From Streptomyces regalis (lineage in GTDB: Bacteria; Actinomycetota; Actinomycetes; Streptomycetales; Streptomycetaceae): 64,000 nt of DNA. The position numbers and the translations under genes were made by a program. Under the pieces are notes generated by a model. The model did not search any database. It saw nothing but the letters and a program-made list of their open reading frames with translations, and was not told where the DNA came from. Of the stretch, positions 26,621 to 35,897 are shown one piece after another. The stretch is taken from the NCBI RefSeq assembly GCF_001509475.1, contig NZ_LLZG01000354.1:1-64000 (forward strand), written 5' to 3'. Position 1 is the first letter of the stretch. Each line of letters begins with the position of its first letter.

Positions 26621-27922
26621 TCAGGACCTCGGCTGAACTCCCGTCGCCGCAACCAGCTCGCGGACACCGCTCACTCTCGGGTGCCGTACCGACAGGTCAC
26701 TGACAATCTGCCGAATGGCCGGGCGGTCGCGCACCTCTCCGGGAGAAACGCGGAGCGCGGAGAGCAATTCTGTCGCTGTCTGTTCCGCTTTACCCCACTG
26801 CCACCACGCGCGGCCGAGGTCGGTGTGCATCCGACCCTTGCGTTCGGCGGTTGGAAACTGATCCGGGTGCAGTGCCCGCCCTGCCTGAATGGCGGTTCCG
26901 GCGTCTCCCAGCGCCCAGTGGACGCCGACGGCGTAGAGGTCGACGGCTGCCGGGGTGAGCGAGAACACCCGGCTGGCCGGAGCTTGCCGTGGGAGTCCGC
27001 TCGCAGCTCGGGACGCCTCGCGGATCATGGTCAGTGCCTGCTCTCGGTCACCGGCCCGTGCCGCGGTGTAGGAGGCAGTGCACAGCATTTGAGCGTATGC
27101 CGCCGACTTGGCAGCGGTCGTCAGCCCTGTGGCCTCGACCTTCACTGCAGCATCCACGATCAGGCGTCGTGCGGCGTCGGGCTGGTCCTGGTGGCGCAGG
27201 ACGATGCTCAGTTCCCGGGCTGCGGCTGCAGCCGCCAGCGGTGAGCTGGAGAGTTCCGCATAAACGGTGGCCCGGTCCGCAGTGAGGCGAGCCCTCTCAT
27301 ATCGGCCGATCTTGATGAGGAGACGGGCTGCGAGACAGTAGCAGGACGCAAGCCGCGCGTGCGCGAGGTCGCTCCTGGACCTTGCCGCATCGTGGGCGTC
27401 AGCGAGGAGCCCGGGAAACGCGTCGAGAAGGTCGGCGTGCCGGCCCGCGTCGAACAAGGCTCGCGCTCGGGCGAGGCGTGTGTCGAGTGGCACGGTCGAG
27501 CCGGTCGGGTCAGGGGTGATCGCCAGGGCATCGTCCACGTTGGCGAGCAGTTGGGCGGGGGCCACCAGGCCGGCGGCCGCGAGCAGTGTCCGGCGGCGCA
27601 TGGGGTCCTCCTTGACGCGGCGTGGACCATCGGCGGCCACTTTAGTGGCTTGCATCATGTTCAATCCGAGTGCCGCACCAAGAACGTGCGGTGGCACACC
27701 GACCTCCTGAGCAGCCCGGCGCAGGAGGCACAGGTCCGCGGGTCGGCTACCGCGCTGCTCCATGCGGGAGACGGTGGACGCCGAGCAGCCGAGCCTCACC
27801 CCGAGGTCGGCCTGCCGCCAGCCCCTACTGACCCGACCCATGCGGATGAGCGCGCCAGGGTCCTGGCACTCGACAAGTGTTCGGACCTGGGTGGAATTCC
27901 ACAGCGGGTCCATGGTGCGCAT
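26621..27922 (-). CDS. XRE-type helix-turn-helix regulator with TPR-like helical repeats, 433 aa
   Basis: The N-terminus is a helix-turn-helix (VSRGWRQADLGVRLGCSAST, VSRMEQRGSRP). A polar linker and a hydrophobic stretch (RRRTLLAAAGLVAPAQLLAN) follow, then about 280 residues of TPR-like helical hairpins (ARALFDAGRHADLLDAF and others). Regulators of this shape in Streptomyces affect development or antibiotic production. The ATG at 27922 follows GGGAGG. It is divergent from the 146-aa gene at 28116 across a shared promoter region, a pairing that looks conserved to me in other Streptomyces. Confidence 0.82.
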   Translation of the reverse strand: MRTMDPLWNSTQVRTLVECQDPGALIRMGRVSRGWRQADLGVRLGCSASTVSRMEQRGSRPADLCLLRRAAQEVGVPPHVLGAALGLNMMQATKVAADGPRRVKEDPMRRRTLLAAAGLVAPAQLLANVDDALAITPDPTGSTVPLDTRLARARALFDAGRHADLLDAFPGLLADAHDAARSRSDLAHARLASCYCLAARLLIKIGRYERARLTADRATVYAELSSSPLAAAAAARELSIVLRHQDQPDAARRLIVDAAVKVEATGLTTAAKSAAYAQMLCTASYTAARAGDREQALTMIREASRAASGLPRQAPASRVFSLTPAAVDLYAVGVHWALGDAGTAIQAGRALHPDQFPTAERKGRMHTDLGRAWWQWGKAEQTATELLSALRVSPGEVRDRPAIRQIVSDLSVRHPRVSGVRELVAATGVQPRS

Positions 27923-28115
27923 CGCGCCTCCCACTGGCCGAGGGCCGGGCCAATCCACGGTAGCCAGCGCACACCCGGACCGTCGACGGCGTGTGCAGCA
28001 TCTGCAAACGGTGCGCTGAACAAGGCAGTTGACCACTGAACGCCCATGTCCGGTGGTGTCGTTCGAGTATCGGCCCGGCTCTGGGCCGAGGGCGGACGAC
28101 ACCGTGGAGGAGACA

Positions 28116-28556
28116 ATGACGGCAGCAGAGGAGACCCAGGTCCGCGATCCCCGGAATTACGTGAAGCGCGACGTGTGGGACCGGGAGATCCAGCTCCTGA
28201 TGCGGGATCACCCGGTCGACGAGATAATGGCCAATCGACTGTTCGGCGCTGCGGTCTCGTACTTGATCACAGCGATGGAGAAGTGGGGCCAGGGCTTGGA
28301 GATGTGCTGTGGCCGCCTGGTCGATCTGGCGGTGCACGTCTTCATCCTGGACACCAAGAACTACCGCGAGTTCTGTGCCGAGAACTTCGACGGGAGGTTC
28401 CTGGAGCACATTCCGGAAATCGAATTCAAGTACGACGGCTCGGTCGAGCGCACCGCGCACATCATCGCCGACACCGGCTTCGACGTGGACTGGAAACTCT
28501 GGGAACGGGACTTCGGCAAATGTGGGCCGTGCAGTCCCGGGGCGAACTGCCACTGA
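28116..28556 (+). CDS. Conserved Streptomyces protein of unknown function, 146 aa, Cys-rich C-terminus
   Basis: No known domain is recognised. It is a compact, acidic, probably cytoplasmic protein with the motif NRLFGAAVSYLITAMEKWGQG, a CC pair (LEMCCGRLVDLAVHVF) and a C-terminus FGKCGPCSPGANCH that could bind a metal. The ATG at 28116 follows GGAGGA. It is divergent from an XRE-TPR regulator, whose dependence on this protein (or the reverse) is inferred only from position. It ends beside a hairpin shared with the convergent methyltransferase gene. Confidence 0.75.
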   Translation: MTAAEETQVRDPRNYVKRDVWDREIQLLMRDHPVDEIMANRLFGAAVSYLITAMEKWGQGLEMCCGRLVDLAVHVFILDTKNYREFCAENFDGRFLEHIPEIEFKYDGSVERTAHIIADTGFDVDWKLWERDFGKCGPCSPGANCH

Positions 28557-28569
28557 TCGGAAGCCTGAT

Positions 28570-28604
28570 CGGGCCCGGGGGCGTTCAGGTGCCTCCGGGC
28601 CCCT
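28570..28604. terminator. Bidirectional terminator between convergent genes
   Basis: GGGCCCGGGGGC (28571-28582) pairs with GCCTCCGGGCCC (28591-28602) apart from one mismatch. The structure lies between the 146-aa gene (stop 28556) and the leftward methyltransferase (stop 28585), overlapping the end of the latter. Confidence 0.6.
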
Positions 28605-29313
28605 TCGCATGCCCATCCAGGGGGAGGCAGGGTCGTCCGCCCGCAGGCCGGACTGCACGGGCCATCAGCGTGCCAAGGTTCCCCGGCTCCGGGGCCTCGA
28701 GAACCTGGACCTGGATCTCGGTGAAGCCGTGCCGCTTGAGGATGTCGGCCCACAGATCCGGGTCGTATTGCCAGCGCAGCACTGTGAGATCACGCTCCCG
28801 CCCTTCGAGCCACTTTCCCCGCATCTGCTGGGGGCCGTAGGAGCCTGAGGCGGGCTCGGCCTGTGAGAAGGCGAAGACGCCACCGGGGGCCAGGCGTTCG
28901 AGGACGAGGGGAAACAGGTCTTCGGGGTCGGTGAACCATACGGCCCCCCAGACCGAGTAGATGGCGTCGTAAACCACGGAGGTCGAGGAGAGGTGGGCGC
29001 AGGCCTCGGCGTGGACGAAGGACAGCCCGGCGATGTCCTTCCACCAGGCTCGTGCCCGCTCGACCTGAACCGGGGAGAAGTCGACACCGGTCACCTCCAC
29101 GCCGTGCCGGGCCAGGTAGGCGGCTTCTTTGCCCTCCGCCGGTCCGAGCTCCAGCGCGCGGCGGGGGTGGCCGAGGAAGTCGGAGCCTGGCCCGTGCCCC
29201 GGGTACTGGGCCCAGTCGAACCGGTCCACCTCTGGAGCCCGTTGGGATCCCTGGCCTTTATGGGGCTTGTACTTGTCCCAGTACTCGGCCGGCGTCATGG
29301 GCGCGTGGGGCAT
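28585..29313 (-). CDS. Class I SAM-dependent methyltransferase, 242 aa
   Basis: Motif I appears as ALELGPAEGKEAAYLARHGV and motif II as VTGVDFSPVQVERA. YDAIYSVWGAVWFTDPEDLF and LAPGGVFAFSQ supply motifs III and IV of the Rossmann-like fold. The protein transfers a methyl group to an unknown acceptor; a small-molecule or natural-product substrate is likelier than DNA, since no DPPY/NPPY motif is seen. The ATG at 29313 follows GAGGA. It is divergent from the DUF2165 gene. Confidence 0.88.
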   Translation of the reverse strand: MPHAPMTPAEYWDKYKPHKGQGSQRAPEVDRFDWAQYPGHGPGSDFLGHPRRALELGPAEGKEAAYLARHGVEVTGVDFSPVQVERARAWWKDIAGLSFVHAEACAHLSSTSVVYDAIYSVWGAVWFTDPEDLFPLVLERLAPGGVFAFSQAEPASGSYGPQQMRGKWLEGRERDLTVLRWQYDPDLWADILKRHGFTEIQVQVLEAPEPGNLGTLMARAVRPAGGRPCLPLDGHAKGPGGT

Positions 29314-29428
29314 GAAGGTCCTCGGCAGGGTGAGCGCGTGACTGGTGTCCGTTGAGCTGAACACCGTATCGCCGCTCACTGGCCGAATGGGTACCGAACA
29401 CAGCGGCCGCACAGGGAAGATGACCACC

Positions 29429-29941
29429 ATGCCTAAGACACCCCCACGCGGCGCCCTCCACCTGGCCGCCACCCTCCTCACCGCGACGGTCGCCCTCTAC
29501 ATCACCCTCGTCGCCTTCGGTAACATCACCGACTTCGGCACGAACCAGCAGTTCGTGCAGCACGTCCTGGCGATGGATACGACCTTCAAGGACGACGACC
29601 TGATGTGGAGAGCCGTCACCAGCAAGGGACTTCAGGACGCGGCGTACATCGCGATCATCGTCTGGGAGACCGTCGCTGCCCTCGTCCTCATATACGGCAC
29701 CTGGCTCTGGTTCCGCCGCGACGACCGGCGCGCCCGCCGCTTCTCCACCTACGGCCTGCTGATGCTGATGCTGCTGTTCGGCGGCGGGTTCATCGCCATC
29801 GGTGGTGAGTGGTTCTCGATGTGGCAGTCGGGGGACTGGAACGGGCTGGACGCGGCGACCCGGGTGTTCCTGTTCAGCGGGGTCGTGCTGATCGTCAACC
29901 ATCTGCCGTTCGGGCAGGGCGAGCGGACCGACGCCGGCTGA
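29429..29941 (+). CDS. DUF2165 small integral membrane protein, 170 aa
   Basis: Four hydrophobic segments are seen (around 10-33, 75-95, 110-135 and 145-165), with the family pattern FGNITDFGTNQQFVQHVLAM in the first loop and AYIAIIVWETVAALVLIYG in TM2. It is an inner-membrane protein of unknown function. The ATG at 29429 is preferred because AGGGAAGA lies 8 nt ahead; an ATG at 29420 is nearly on top of that site. A 16-bp tandem repeat immediately follows the stop codon. Confidence 0.8.
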   Translation: MPKTPPRGALHLAATLLTATVALYITLVAFGNITDFGTNQQFVQHVLAMDTTFKDDDLMWRAVTSKGLQDAAYIAIIVWETVAALVLIYGTWLWFRRDDRRARRFSTYGLLMLMLLFGGGFIAIGGEWFSMWQSGDWNGLDAATRVFLFSGVVLIVNHLPFGQGERTDAG

Positions 29942-29972
29942 CCACCGCTCCTGACAACCACCGCTCCTGACG
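29941..29972. repeat. 16-bp tandem repeat directly after the DUF2165 stop codon
   Basis: The unit ACCACCGCTCCTGACA is at 29941-29956 and its near copy (last base G) at 29957-29972. The first copy begins in the stop codon TGA (29939-29941). Confidence 0.8.
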
Positions 29973-30058
29973 ACCGACGGCCCGGATGAGTGGGAATCCT
30001 GTGAACCCGGCAGCCACATCCGCCCCTCTCCGGGCCGCCGTCGGTTCGAATGGCAGGC

Positions 30059-31138
30059 ATGACCAGTGGCATACCGCGAGCAGGGGCACGGAGCAGACAG
30101 CTGCGGCGGATCGCAGAACGCCGGGCACAGACGGGCCGGTCCGCCGGCCGGCGCGCCAGAGCCCCGCTGGGAGCGCATCGCCCGGGACACCGCCGCGGAG
30201 CACCGGAGCGCCGCGGGACCGGCGCCGCCTCCCGCCCGGCGCAGGGGCCGCCCGCGGAAGGGGCCCTGTGGGGACAGCGAGCGGGTCTCGTCGCGCTGAT
30301 GCTCCCCGGGGTCGCGGCGGTCGCCACACTGGCTTTCACCTGGGTGTCCGTGACGCAGGCCGCCGAAGAGCTGACCATTTCGGAGCAGGGACAGATCGCG
30401 GACCGGTACGACAAGGCCATGGAACGGCTGGACAACGGCTCCGCCAACATCCGCAGAGGCGCGATCTTCTCCCTGCAGGGCATCATGGAGGACTCCCCGC
30501 GACAGCAGCCGGCGGTGCTCTACGCCCTGTCCGAGTACATCCGCACTCGCGCCGCCAAGAAGTCGTCCACGACCGGCAAGGCTCCCGACATCCAGGCGGC
30601 CCTCTCTGTGCTCGGTCAGCGCGACCCCGCGCACGACGGTGATCGCCCCATCGACCTCAGAGGCGTCCAACTGACCGGCGTCGATCTTCACCGGGCCGAT
30701 CTGAGCGGGGCGAACCTCGCCGGAGCGGTCCTCTCCCACGGCAACCTGGAAGGCACGAAACTGTCCGGCACGGACCTGCGTGGCGCCACGCTGACAGGAA
30801 CGAACCTCAAGGGCGCCGATCTGGCCGGGGCGAACCTGAGCAAAAGCGTCCTCAACGACGCCGTGCTCACCGAGGCGAACCTGTCCCAAGCCCGCCTCGA
30901 CTCCGCCCAGTTGAAAGCCGCCGACCTGGAGAAGGCGAACCTGCGTGGCGCCTCGCTCCACCACACCGATCTGCGGGAGGCGGATCTGATGGACGTGCAG
31001 CTGGACGGAGCCGATCTGACCCGCGTGCGTCGCCCGGAGGGGGATCTGCCGACGCCGAGCCCGGCCGCCTCCGCTCCCACTCCCACTCCCACCACGGGCT
31101 CCCCGCGCCCCACCGATCTTCAGAACGCGGCGCGATGA
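30059..31138 (+). CDS. Membrane-anchored pentapeptide-repeat protein, about 359 aa
   Basis: After a basic N-terminal region of about 75 residues comes one membrane segment (LVALMLPGVAAVATLAFTWV), then a helical region. From about residue 200 to 325 there are some 25 pentapeptide repeats with the A(D/N)LxG consensus (ADLSGANLAGA, TDLRGATLTGTNLKGADLAG), which fold as a right-handed quadrilateral beta-helix. The tail is Pro/Thr/Ser-rich. Pentapeptide proteins serve varied binding roles; none is indicated. The start is uncertain (ATG 30050 or 30059; neither has a strong ribosome site). Confidence 0.8.
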   Translation: MTSGIPRAGARSRQLRRIAERRAQTGRSAGRRARAPLGAHRPGHRRGAPERRGTGAASRPAQGPPAEGALWGQRAGLVALMLPGVAAVATLAFTWVSVTQAAEELTISEQGQIADRYDKAMERLDNGSANIRRGAIFSLQGIMEDSPRQQPAVLYALSEYIRTRAAKKSSTTGKAPDIQAALSVLGQRDPAHDGDRPIDLRGVQLTGVDLHRADLSGANLAGAVLSHGNLEGTKLSGTDLRGATLTGTNLKGADLAGANLSKSVLNDAVLTEANLSQARLDSAQLKAADLEKANLRGASLHHTDLREADLMDVQLDGADLTRVRRPEGDLPTPSPAASAPTPTPTTGSPRPTDLQNAAR

Positions 31139-31160
31139 CCACCCCGACGCCCCTCACGTA

Positions 31161-32369
31161 TCAGTGGCGCAGGGCCCATTTCTGGACCGCCTCCAGGGGC
31201 CCAGTCGAGAAGCGCCGCAGCCACAGCGTGGAGCCCACCATCAGGACCGCGCAGACCGCGGCCCACAGTCCCACCACCCACCATGGGCCCGTGTCGCCGA
31301 GCCGTTCGGCGAGGCCCAGTCCGATGCCGTAGGAGACGAGCACGCACAGCACGTTCTGGAGGACGTAGCCGGACAGGGCCGTCCGGCCGACGGAGGTCAG
31401 GCCCGTCATCAGCGGGCCCGGCCGCCGTACCCGGTCCATCAGCGCGCCGATCAGGCCGATGTAGCCGAGGGCCAGCAGCGGGGCGGTGCCGTACCGGGCC
31501 ATCAGGAACAGGTCGGGGCCGGCCAGTGTCGCCGCCACGTTGAGGGGCAGTCCGAGGCCCAGGCCCCACAGCAGGAGGCGGGAGCGCAGCCTCCGCCCCG
31601 TCTCGTCCGCGCCGAACGCCCCCGCCCGGAACAGTCGTACGCCCAGGAGGAAGAGGAAGATCAGGAGGAAGAAGGTCAGTACCGGCTCCATGCGGAGCGC
31701 GACCGCGTTCTCCAGGCGGAAGGCGATCTGGTCCGGGTAGCTGCCGTGCGCGTACAGGTCGACGACCTCGCGGGAGACGCCGCCGCCGGTGTCGCCGCCT
31801 GTATCACTGTCGTCGGTGCCGGCCAGGGTCAGGGCCGCCGTCAGCAGGCCGATCACCGTCAGGTGTATCCCCGCCGCCCACCACATCACCCGCCGCTGTG
31901 CCCGTTCCGAGCGGGTCAGCAGCCAGGCGACGAGCAGCGCGGTGACCGCGTACCCCATCAGCACGTCCCACGCGAAGACCAGCACGAAGTGCACCGTGCC
32001 CTCGCCGAACAGGAACAGCGCCCGCCACCGGTAGCGCCCCGGCCACGGCTGCCCGCGGCGCGCCGCCGAGGCGTACTGGATGGCCAGCCCGACTCCGAAC
32101 AGGATCGTCAGCAGCGACAGGAACTTGCCGTTCGCCAGCACACTGAAGGTGCCTTCCACGGCTCCCGCGAGTGATCCGAACGACAGCTCGCTCGAACCGG
32201 ACTCCAGGGCTCCCCACTCCCCGCCCGGACCGGTGAAGATCCATACGTTCGTCATGAGCGTGCCCAGGATGGCCGCTCCGCGCAGTACGTCGAGGAGGGG
32301 CAGTCGCCGTCCGGTGGGCGAGGAATCCAGTGCCGGTGTCTGCGGGGCTCGCGCGTCCGTGTGCGTCAT
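31161..32369 (-). CDS. DUF418-family membrane protein, 402 aa
   Basis: The N-terminal LPLLDVLRGAAILGTLMTNV and ten or so hydrophobic segments, with a long C-terminal membrane block (VLTFFLLIFLFLLGVRLFR; TALSGYVLQNVLCVLVSYG), match the DUF418/YeiB family of inner-membrane proteins, distantly related to acyltransferase-3 topology. The function is unknown. The ATG at 32369 begins the family N-terminus but has no clear ribosome site. It is convergent with the pentapeptide gene. Confidence 0.85.
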   Translation of the reverse strand: MTHTDARAPQTPALDSSPTGRRLPLLDVLRGAAILGTLMTNVWIFTGPGGEWGALESGSSELSFGSLAGAVEGTFSVLANGKFLSLLTILFGVGLAIQYASAARRGQPWPGRYRWRALFLFGEGTVHFVLVFAWDVLMGYAVTALLVAWLLTRSERAQRRVMWWAAGIHLTVIGLLTAALTLAGTDDSDTGGDTGGGVSREVVDLYAHGSYPDQIAFRLENAVALRMEPVLTFFLLIFLFLLGVRLFRAGAFGADETGRRLRSRLLLWGLGLGLPLNVAATLAGPDLFLMARYGTAPLLALGYIGLIGALMDRVRRPGPLMTGLTSVGRTALSGYVLQNVLCVLVSYGIGLGLAERLGDTGPWWVVGLWAAVCAVLMVGSTLWLRRFSTGPLEAVQKWALRH

Positions 32370-32461
32370 GGATTCATCGTCACGGCGGCAACGGCCCGAA
32401 TCGTCATGAGCAAAGTCGACCCCGCAGTACATCGAAGGATGCAGAGGGACGCGGCGGACTG

Positions 32462-33022
32462 CTACTTGACGACGGCCACCGTCGTGCCCGTCTCCCCGAA
32501 CGTCCACAGCGCCGCCCCGTCCGCCGCGCGCATCCGGACCCCGCCGGTCTGCTTGCCGTCGGCGGGCGGGGGCGAGGAGCCGTCCACGGCGTTGGAGAAG
32601 CCGATGGAGACGCCGGACTTCGCGGCGAAGTAGATGATGTTCTCGATCTGCACGCCGTCCGAACCCGTGGTGGCCATGGTGCGCGACGACACCGCGTAGG
32701 TGCCGACGTCCGGGCTCACCGTGCCCGGCCAGACGGTGAAGGTACGGCGGGACGCGTCGCTCGCGTCGACCAGCCAGACCCGCTTCTGCCCGAGGCTGTA
32801 GACGATCCGGCGTCCCGTGCCCGAGCCCTCCGGTACGGCGACGGGTGCGGTGGACTTCGACGGTGCGGGGCTCGCGCCCGCCGACGCCGACGCGCTCGGG
32901 CGGGCCGCCGTGGCCGTCGGGTGCGGCCCCTTGTCGGCCTGCACGGCGAGGACGGTGACGGCGGCTATCGCTCCCACCGTCAGACCGGTCACCCAGACCT
33001 TGGGAGCAGGCACGGCACGCAT
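32462..33022 (-). CDS. Membrane-anchored protein with YkuD-like domain lacking the catalytic motif, 186 aa
   Basis: A single N-terminal anchor (VWVTGLTVGAIAAVTVLAV) is followed by a Ser/Ala/Pro linker. The extracellular domain (RRIVYSLGQKRVWLVDASD; FTVWPGTVSPDVGTYAV; GVSIGFSNAVDG) is laid out like an L,D-transpeptidase fold. The SHGC-type active site that should carry the catalytic Cys is not present; the mature domain has no Cys. If the fold is right, it binds cell wall or another ligand without catalysis. It is leftward, downstream of fbiC across a terminator. Confidence 0.7.
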   Translation of the reverse strand: MRAVPAPKVWVTGLTVGAIAAVTVLAVQADKGPHPTATAARPSASASAGASPAPSKSTAPVAVPEGSGTGRRIVYSLGQKRVWLVDASDASRRTFTVWPGTVSPDVGTYAVSSRTMATTGSDGVQIENIIYFAAKSGVSIGFSNAVDGSSPPPADGKQTGGVRMRAADGAALWTFGETGTTVAVVK

Positions 33023-33065
33023 CTCCTCAGCTACGGAAGCCGCGGAACCCCACGGAACCCCTCCA

Positions 33066-33096
33066 GCGGGGGTCGGATCATCGTACCGACCCCCGC
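33066..33096 (-). terminator. Terminator after fbiC
   Basis: Perfect 11-bp arms GCGGGGGTCGG (33066-33076) and CCGACCCCCGC (33086-33096) with a 9-nt loop, 48 nt past the fbiC stop codon. It separates fbiC from the 186-aa gene. Confidence 0.7.
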
Positions 33097-33122
33097 GAGG
33101 CGGTCCTCCTCAGTCCGGCACC

Positions 33123-33156
33123 GGCATCAGTCGAGCATGGGCATCAGTCGAGCACC
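33123..33156. repeat. 17-bp tandem repeat spanning the fbiC stop codon
   Basis: GGCATCAGTCGAGCATG (33123-33139) and GGCATCAGTCGAGCACC (33140-33156) are adjacent. On the coding strand each includes LD-stop (CTCGACTGA), so the stop codon region has been duplicated out of frame. Confidence 0.75.
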
Positions 33157-35729
33157 GGCAGCAGCTCCGGCAGATGCCCGTCCGAGGCCGCCGCCGCCCG
33201 CTGTCGTTCCTCCGACACCTCGCCGTACAGCGTCGTCCGCGGCTTCGCCGGACGGCCGGCCGCCGCGGCGACGGCCACCAGGTCGCGTACCGACTTGTAG
33301 GAGCCGTACGACGAACCCGCCATCCGCGAGATCGTCTCCTCCATCAGCGTCCCGCCCAGGTCGTTGGCGCCGGAGCGGAGCATCTCCGCCGCGCCCTCGG
33401 TGCCAAGCTTCACCCAGCTGGTCTGGATGTTGGGGATGTGCGGGTGCAGGAGGAGGCGGGCCATGGCGGTGACCGCACGGTTGTCGCGGATGGTCGGGCC
33501 GGGACGCGCGATCCCCGCCAGGTACACCGGCGCGTTGGTGTGGATGAACGGCAGTGTCACGAACTCTGTGAAGCCGCCCGTGCGTTGCTGGATCCCGGCC
33601 AGGGTGCGCAGGTGCCCGAGCCAGTGGCGGGGCTGGTCGACGTGGCCGTACATCATCGTCGACGAGGACCGGATGCCGAGCTCGTGCGCGGTCGTGATCA
33701 CCTCGATCCACGTCGCCGTCGGCAGCTTGCCCTTGGTCAGGACCCAGCGGACCTCGTCGTCGAGGATCTCGGCTGCGGTGCCGGGGATGGAGTCCAGGCC
33801 CGCCTCCTTCGCCGCCGTGAGCCATTCCCTGATCGACATGCCTGTGCGGGTGGCGCCGTTCACGACCTCCATCGGGGAGAAGGCGTGCACGTGCATGCCG
33901 GGGACGCGGGATTTCACGGCCCGTGCGATGTCGAAGTACGCCGTTCCCGGCAGGTCGGGGTGGATGCCGCCCTGCATGCAGACCTCCACCGCGCCCACGT
34001 CCCAGGCCTGTTGGGCGCGGTCGGCGACCTGGTCCAGGGAGAGCGTGTAGGCGTCGGCGTCGGTCCTGCGTTGCGCGAAGGCGCAGAAGCGGCAGCCGGT
34101 GTAGCAGACGTTGGTGAAGTTGATGTTCCGCGTGACGATGTACGTCACGTCGTCGCCGACCGCCGATTTACGCACGTCGTCGGCGATGCGGGTGAGCGCG
34201 TCCAGCGCCGGGCCGTCCGCGTGCAGCAGCGCCAGCGCCTCCTCGTCGGTCAGCCGGGTCGGGTCGTCGGCGGCGACCCGCAGCGCCTGGCGGACGTCGG
34301 TGTCGATGCGCTCCGGCACCATGCCGGGCGCGGCCGCCTCGCGTAGGGCGCCCCAGTCGCCGTACACCTCGTCGAAGTCGTCGCGGCGGTCGGACGTACG
34401 GCCCTCGGTGTCGATGGTGGTGTGGAGGTCCGTACGGCCGGACGCGACGAACGCCTCCTCGGGCTCCTGCCACGGGTGCCCCTCGACGACGGCATCCGGG
34501 CGCGCCAGGCCGGTCTCCGGGTCGGCGAGCGCCCGGACGTGCGGGAGCAGCCGCGGGTCCATCCAGGGTTCGCCGCGCTGGACGAACTCCGGGTAGACGC
34601 AGAGCCGTTCACGCAGTTCGAAGCCGACGGCGGCCGACCGGTCGGCCAGTTCCTCGATCTGCGGCCAGGGGCGCTCGGGGTTGACGTGGTCGATGGTCAG
34701 CGGGGAGACCCCGCCCCAGTCGTCGATGCCGGCGCGGATGAGGCGCTCGTATTCGTCGTCGACCAGGTTGGGCGGGGCCTGCAGGCAGGCGCTCGGGCCC
34801 ATGATGTGCCGGGCGACGGCCACCGTGGCGACGAGTTCGTCGAGTTCCGCGTCCGGCATGCCGCGCATCGCGGTGTCCGGCTTGGCGCGGAAGTTCTGGA
34901 TGATCAGTTCCTGGATGCCGTGGTAGGCGCGGGAGATCTTCCGGAGCGCGAAGAGGGACTCGGCGCGCTCCTCGTACGTCTCCCCGATCCCGATGAGGAG
35001 CCCGGAGGTGAAGGGGACGGAGGAACGCCCCGCGTCCTCCAGCACCCGCAGCCGTACGGCGGGTTCCTTGTCCGGGGAGCCGTAGTGCGGGCCGCCCGGC
35101 TCGGACCACAGGCGGGTCGCGGTCGTCTCCAGCATCATGCCCATCGACGGGGCGACGGGCTTCAGCCGCTGGAAGTCGGTCCAGGTCATGACGCCCGGGT
35201 TGAGGTGGGGCAGCAGGCCCGTCTCCTCCAGGATGCGGATGGAGATGGCCCGGACGTAGGCGATGGTGTCGTCGTACCCGTGCGCGTCCAGCCACTCCCT
35301 GGCCTCCGGCCACCGCTCCTCCGGCTTGTCGCCGAGGGTGATGAGGGCTTCCTTGCAGCCGAGGGCCGCGCCCTTGCGGGCGATGTCGAGGACCTCGTCC
35401 GGCGACATGAACATCCCGTGCCCGGCGCGGCGCAGCTTGCCGGGCACGGTGACGAAGGTGCAGTAGTGGCACTTGTCGCGGCACAGCCGGGTGAGGGGGA
35501 TGAAGACGCTCTTCGAGTACGTGATGACGCCGGGCCGGCCTGCCGCCTCCAGGCCCGCGTCCCGCACCCGGCCGGCCGACGCGACGAGATCGTCGAGGGC
35601 CTCGCCGCGGGCCTGGAGCAGTACGGCCGCCTCGGAGACGTCGAGGGCGACGCCGTCCCGGGCGCGTTTGAGGGCGCGACGCATGGAGTTCTCGGTCGGG
35701 CCGGTTCCGGAGGTCGCGGGAATCGTCAT
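33144..35729 (-). CDS. fbiC: Bifunctional FO synthase (CofG/CofH fusion), 861 aa
   Basis: Two complete radical SAM modules in one chain make 7,8-didemethyl-8-hydroxy-5-deazariboflavin (FO), the deazaflavin core of coenzyme F420, from tyrosine and the flavin precursor 5-amino-6-ribitylamino-uracil. The first [4Fe-4S] site is CRDKCHYC (Cys 83, 87, 90; CofG part). The second is CYTGCRFC (Cys 542, 546, 549; CofH part). The fused length is normal for actinobacteria. F420 users such as LLM oxidoreductases and a Ddn-like protein lie nearby. The ATG at 35729 begins the usual family N-terminus, but the ribosome site is poor. The stop region carries a 17-bp duplication. Confidence 0.96.
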   Translation of the reverse strand: MTIPATSGTGPTENSMRRALKRARDGVALDVSEAAVLLQARGEALDDLVASAGRVRDAGLEAAGRPGVITYSKSVFIPLTRLCRDKCHYCTFVTVPGKLRRAGHGMFMSPDEVLDIARKGAALGCKEALITLGDKPEERWPEAREWLDAHGYDDTIAYVRAISIRILEETGLLPHLNPGVMTWTDFQRLKPVAPSMGMMLETTATRLWSEPGGPHYGSPDKEPAVRLRVLEDAGRSSVPFTSGLLIGIGETYEERAESLFALRKISRAYHGIQELIIQNFRAKPDTAMRGMPDAELDELVATVAVARHIMGPSACLQAPPNLVDDEYERLIRAGIDDWGGVSPLTIDHVNPERPWPQIEELADRSAAVGFELRERLCVYPEFVQRGEPWMDPRLLPHVRALADPETGLARPDAVVEGHPWQEPEEAFVASGRTDLHTTIDTEGRTSDRRDDFDEVYGDWGALREAAAPGMVPERIDTDVRQALRVAADDPTRLTDEEALALLHADGPALDALTRIADDVRKSAVGDDVTYIVTRNINFTNVCYTGCRFCAFAQRRTDADAYTLSLDQVADRAQQAWDVGAVEVCMQGGIHPDLPGTAYFDIARAVKSRVPGMHVHAFSPMEVVNGATRTGMSIREWLTAAKEAGLDSIPGTAAEILDDEVRWVLTKGKLPTATWIEVITTAHELGIRSSSTMMYGHVDQPRHWLGHLRTLAGIQQRTGGFTEFVTLPFIHTNAPVYLAGIARPGPTIRDNRAVTAMARLLLHPHIPNIQTSWVKLGTEGAAEMLRSGANDLGGTLMEETISRMAGSSYGSYKSVRDLVAVAAAAGRPAKPRTTLYGEVSEERQRAAAASDGHLPELLPVLD

Positions 35730-35798
35730 CCTTCGAGCATACGGAGGGGCTCCGCCGGTTCAGCGGGGTCGGGGGTGGTCTGGGGGGGCTGACGGTGC

Positions 35799-35875
35799 GT
35801 TGCCGGGTGCGGGTGTGTTGTGGCTGGTCGTGCCCACGCGGCGGAGCCGCATATCGACACGGTCCCGCGCCCCTG
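35799..35875 (-). repeat. Dispersed Streptomyces repeat with GCGGCTCCGCCGC core, copy 1
   Basis: Read on the minus strand, about 77 bp (GGGGCGCGGG..., GTCGATATGCGGCTCCGCC, then ACGACCAGCC...) match the element at 50911-50990 in the opposite orientation. Its core GCGGC-TCC-GCCGC is self-complementary. It lies 23 bp past the stop codon of the LLM gene at 35898 and upstream of fbiC. I know near-identical sequences from intergenic regions of many Streptomyces; the role (terminator, structured RNA or mobile palindrome) is unknown. Confidence 0.7.
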
Positions 35876-35897
35876 GGGTGGCTGCCCGCCCCCTCGG

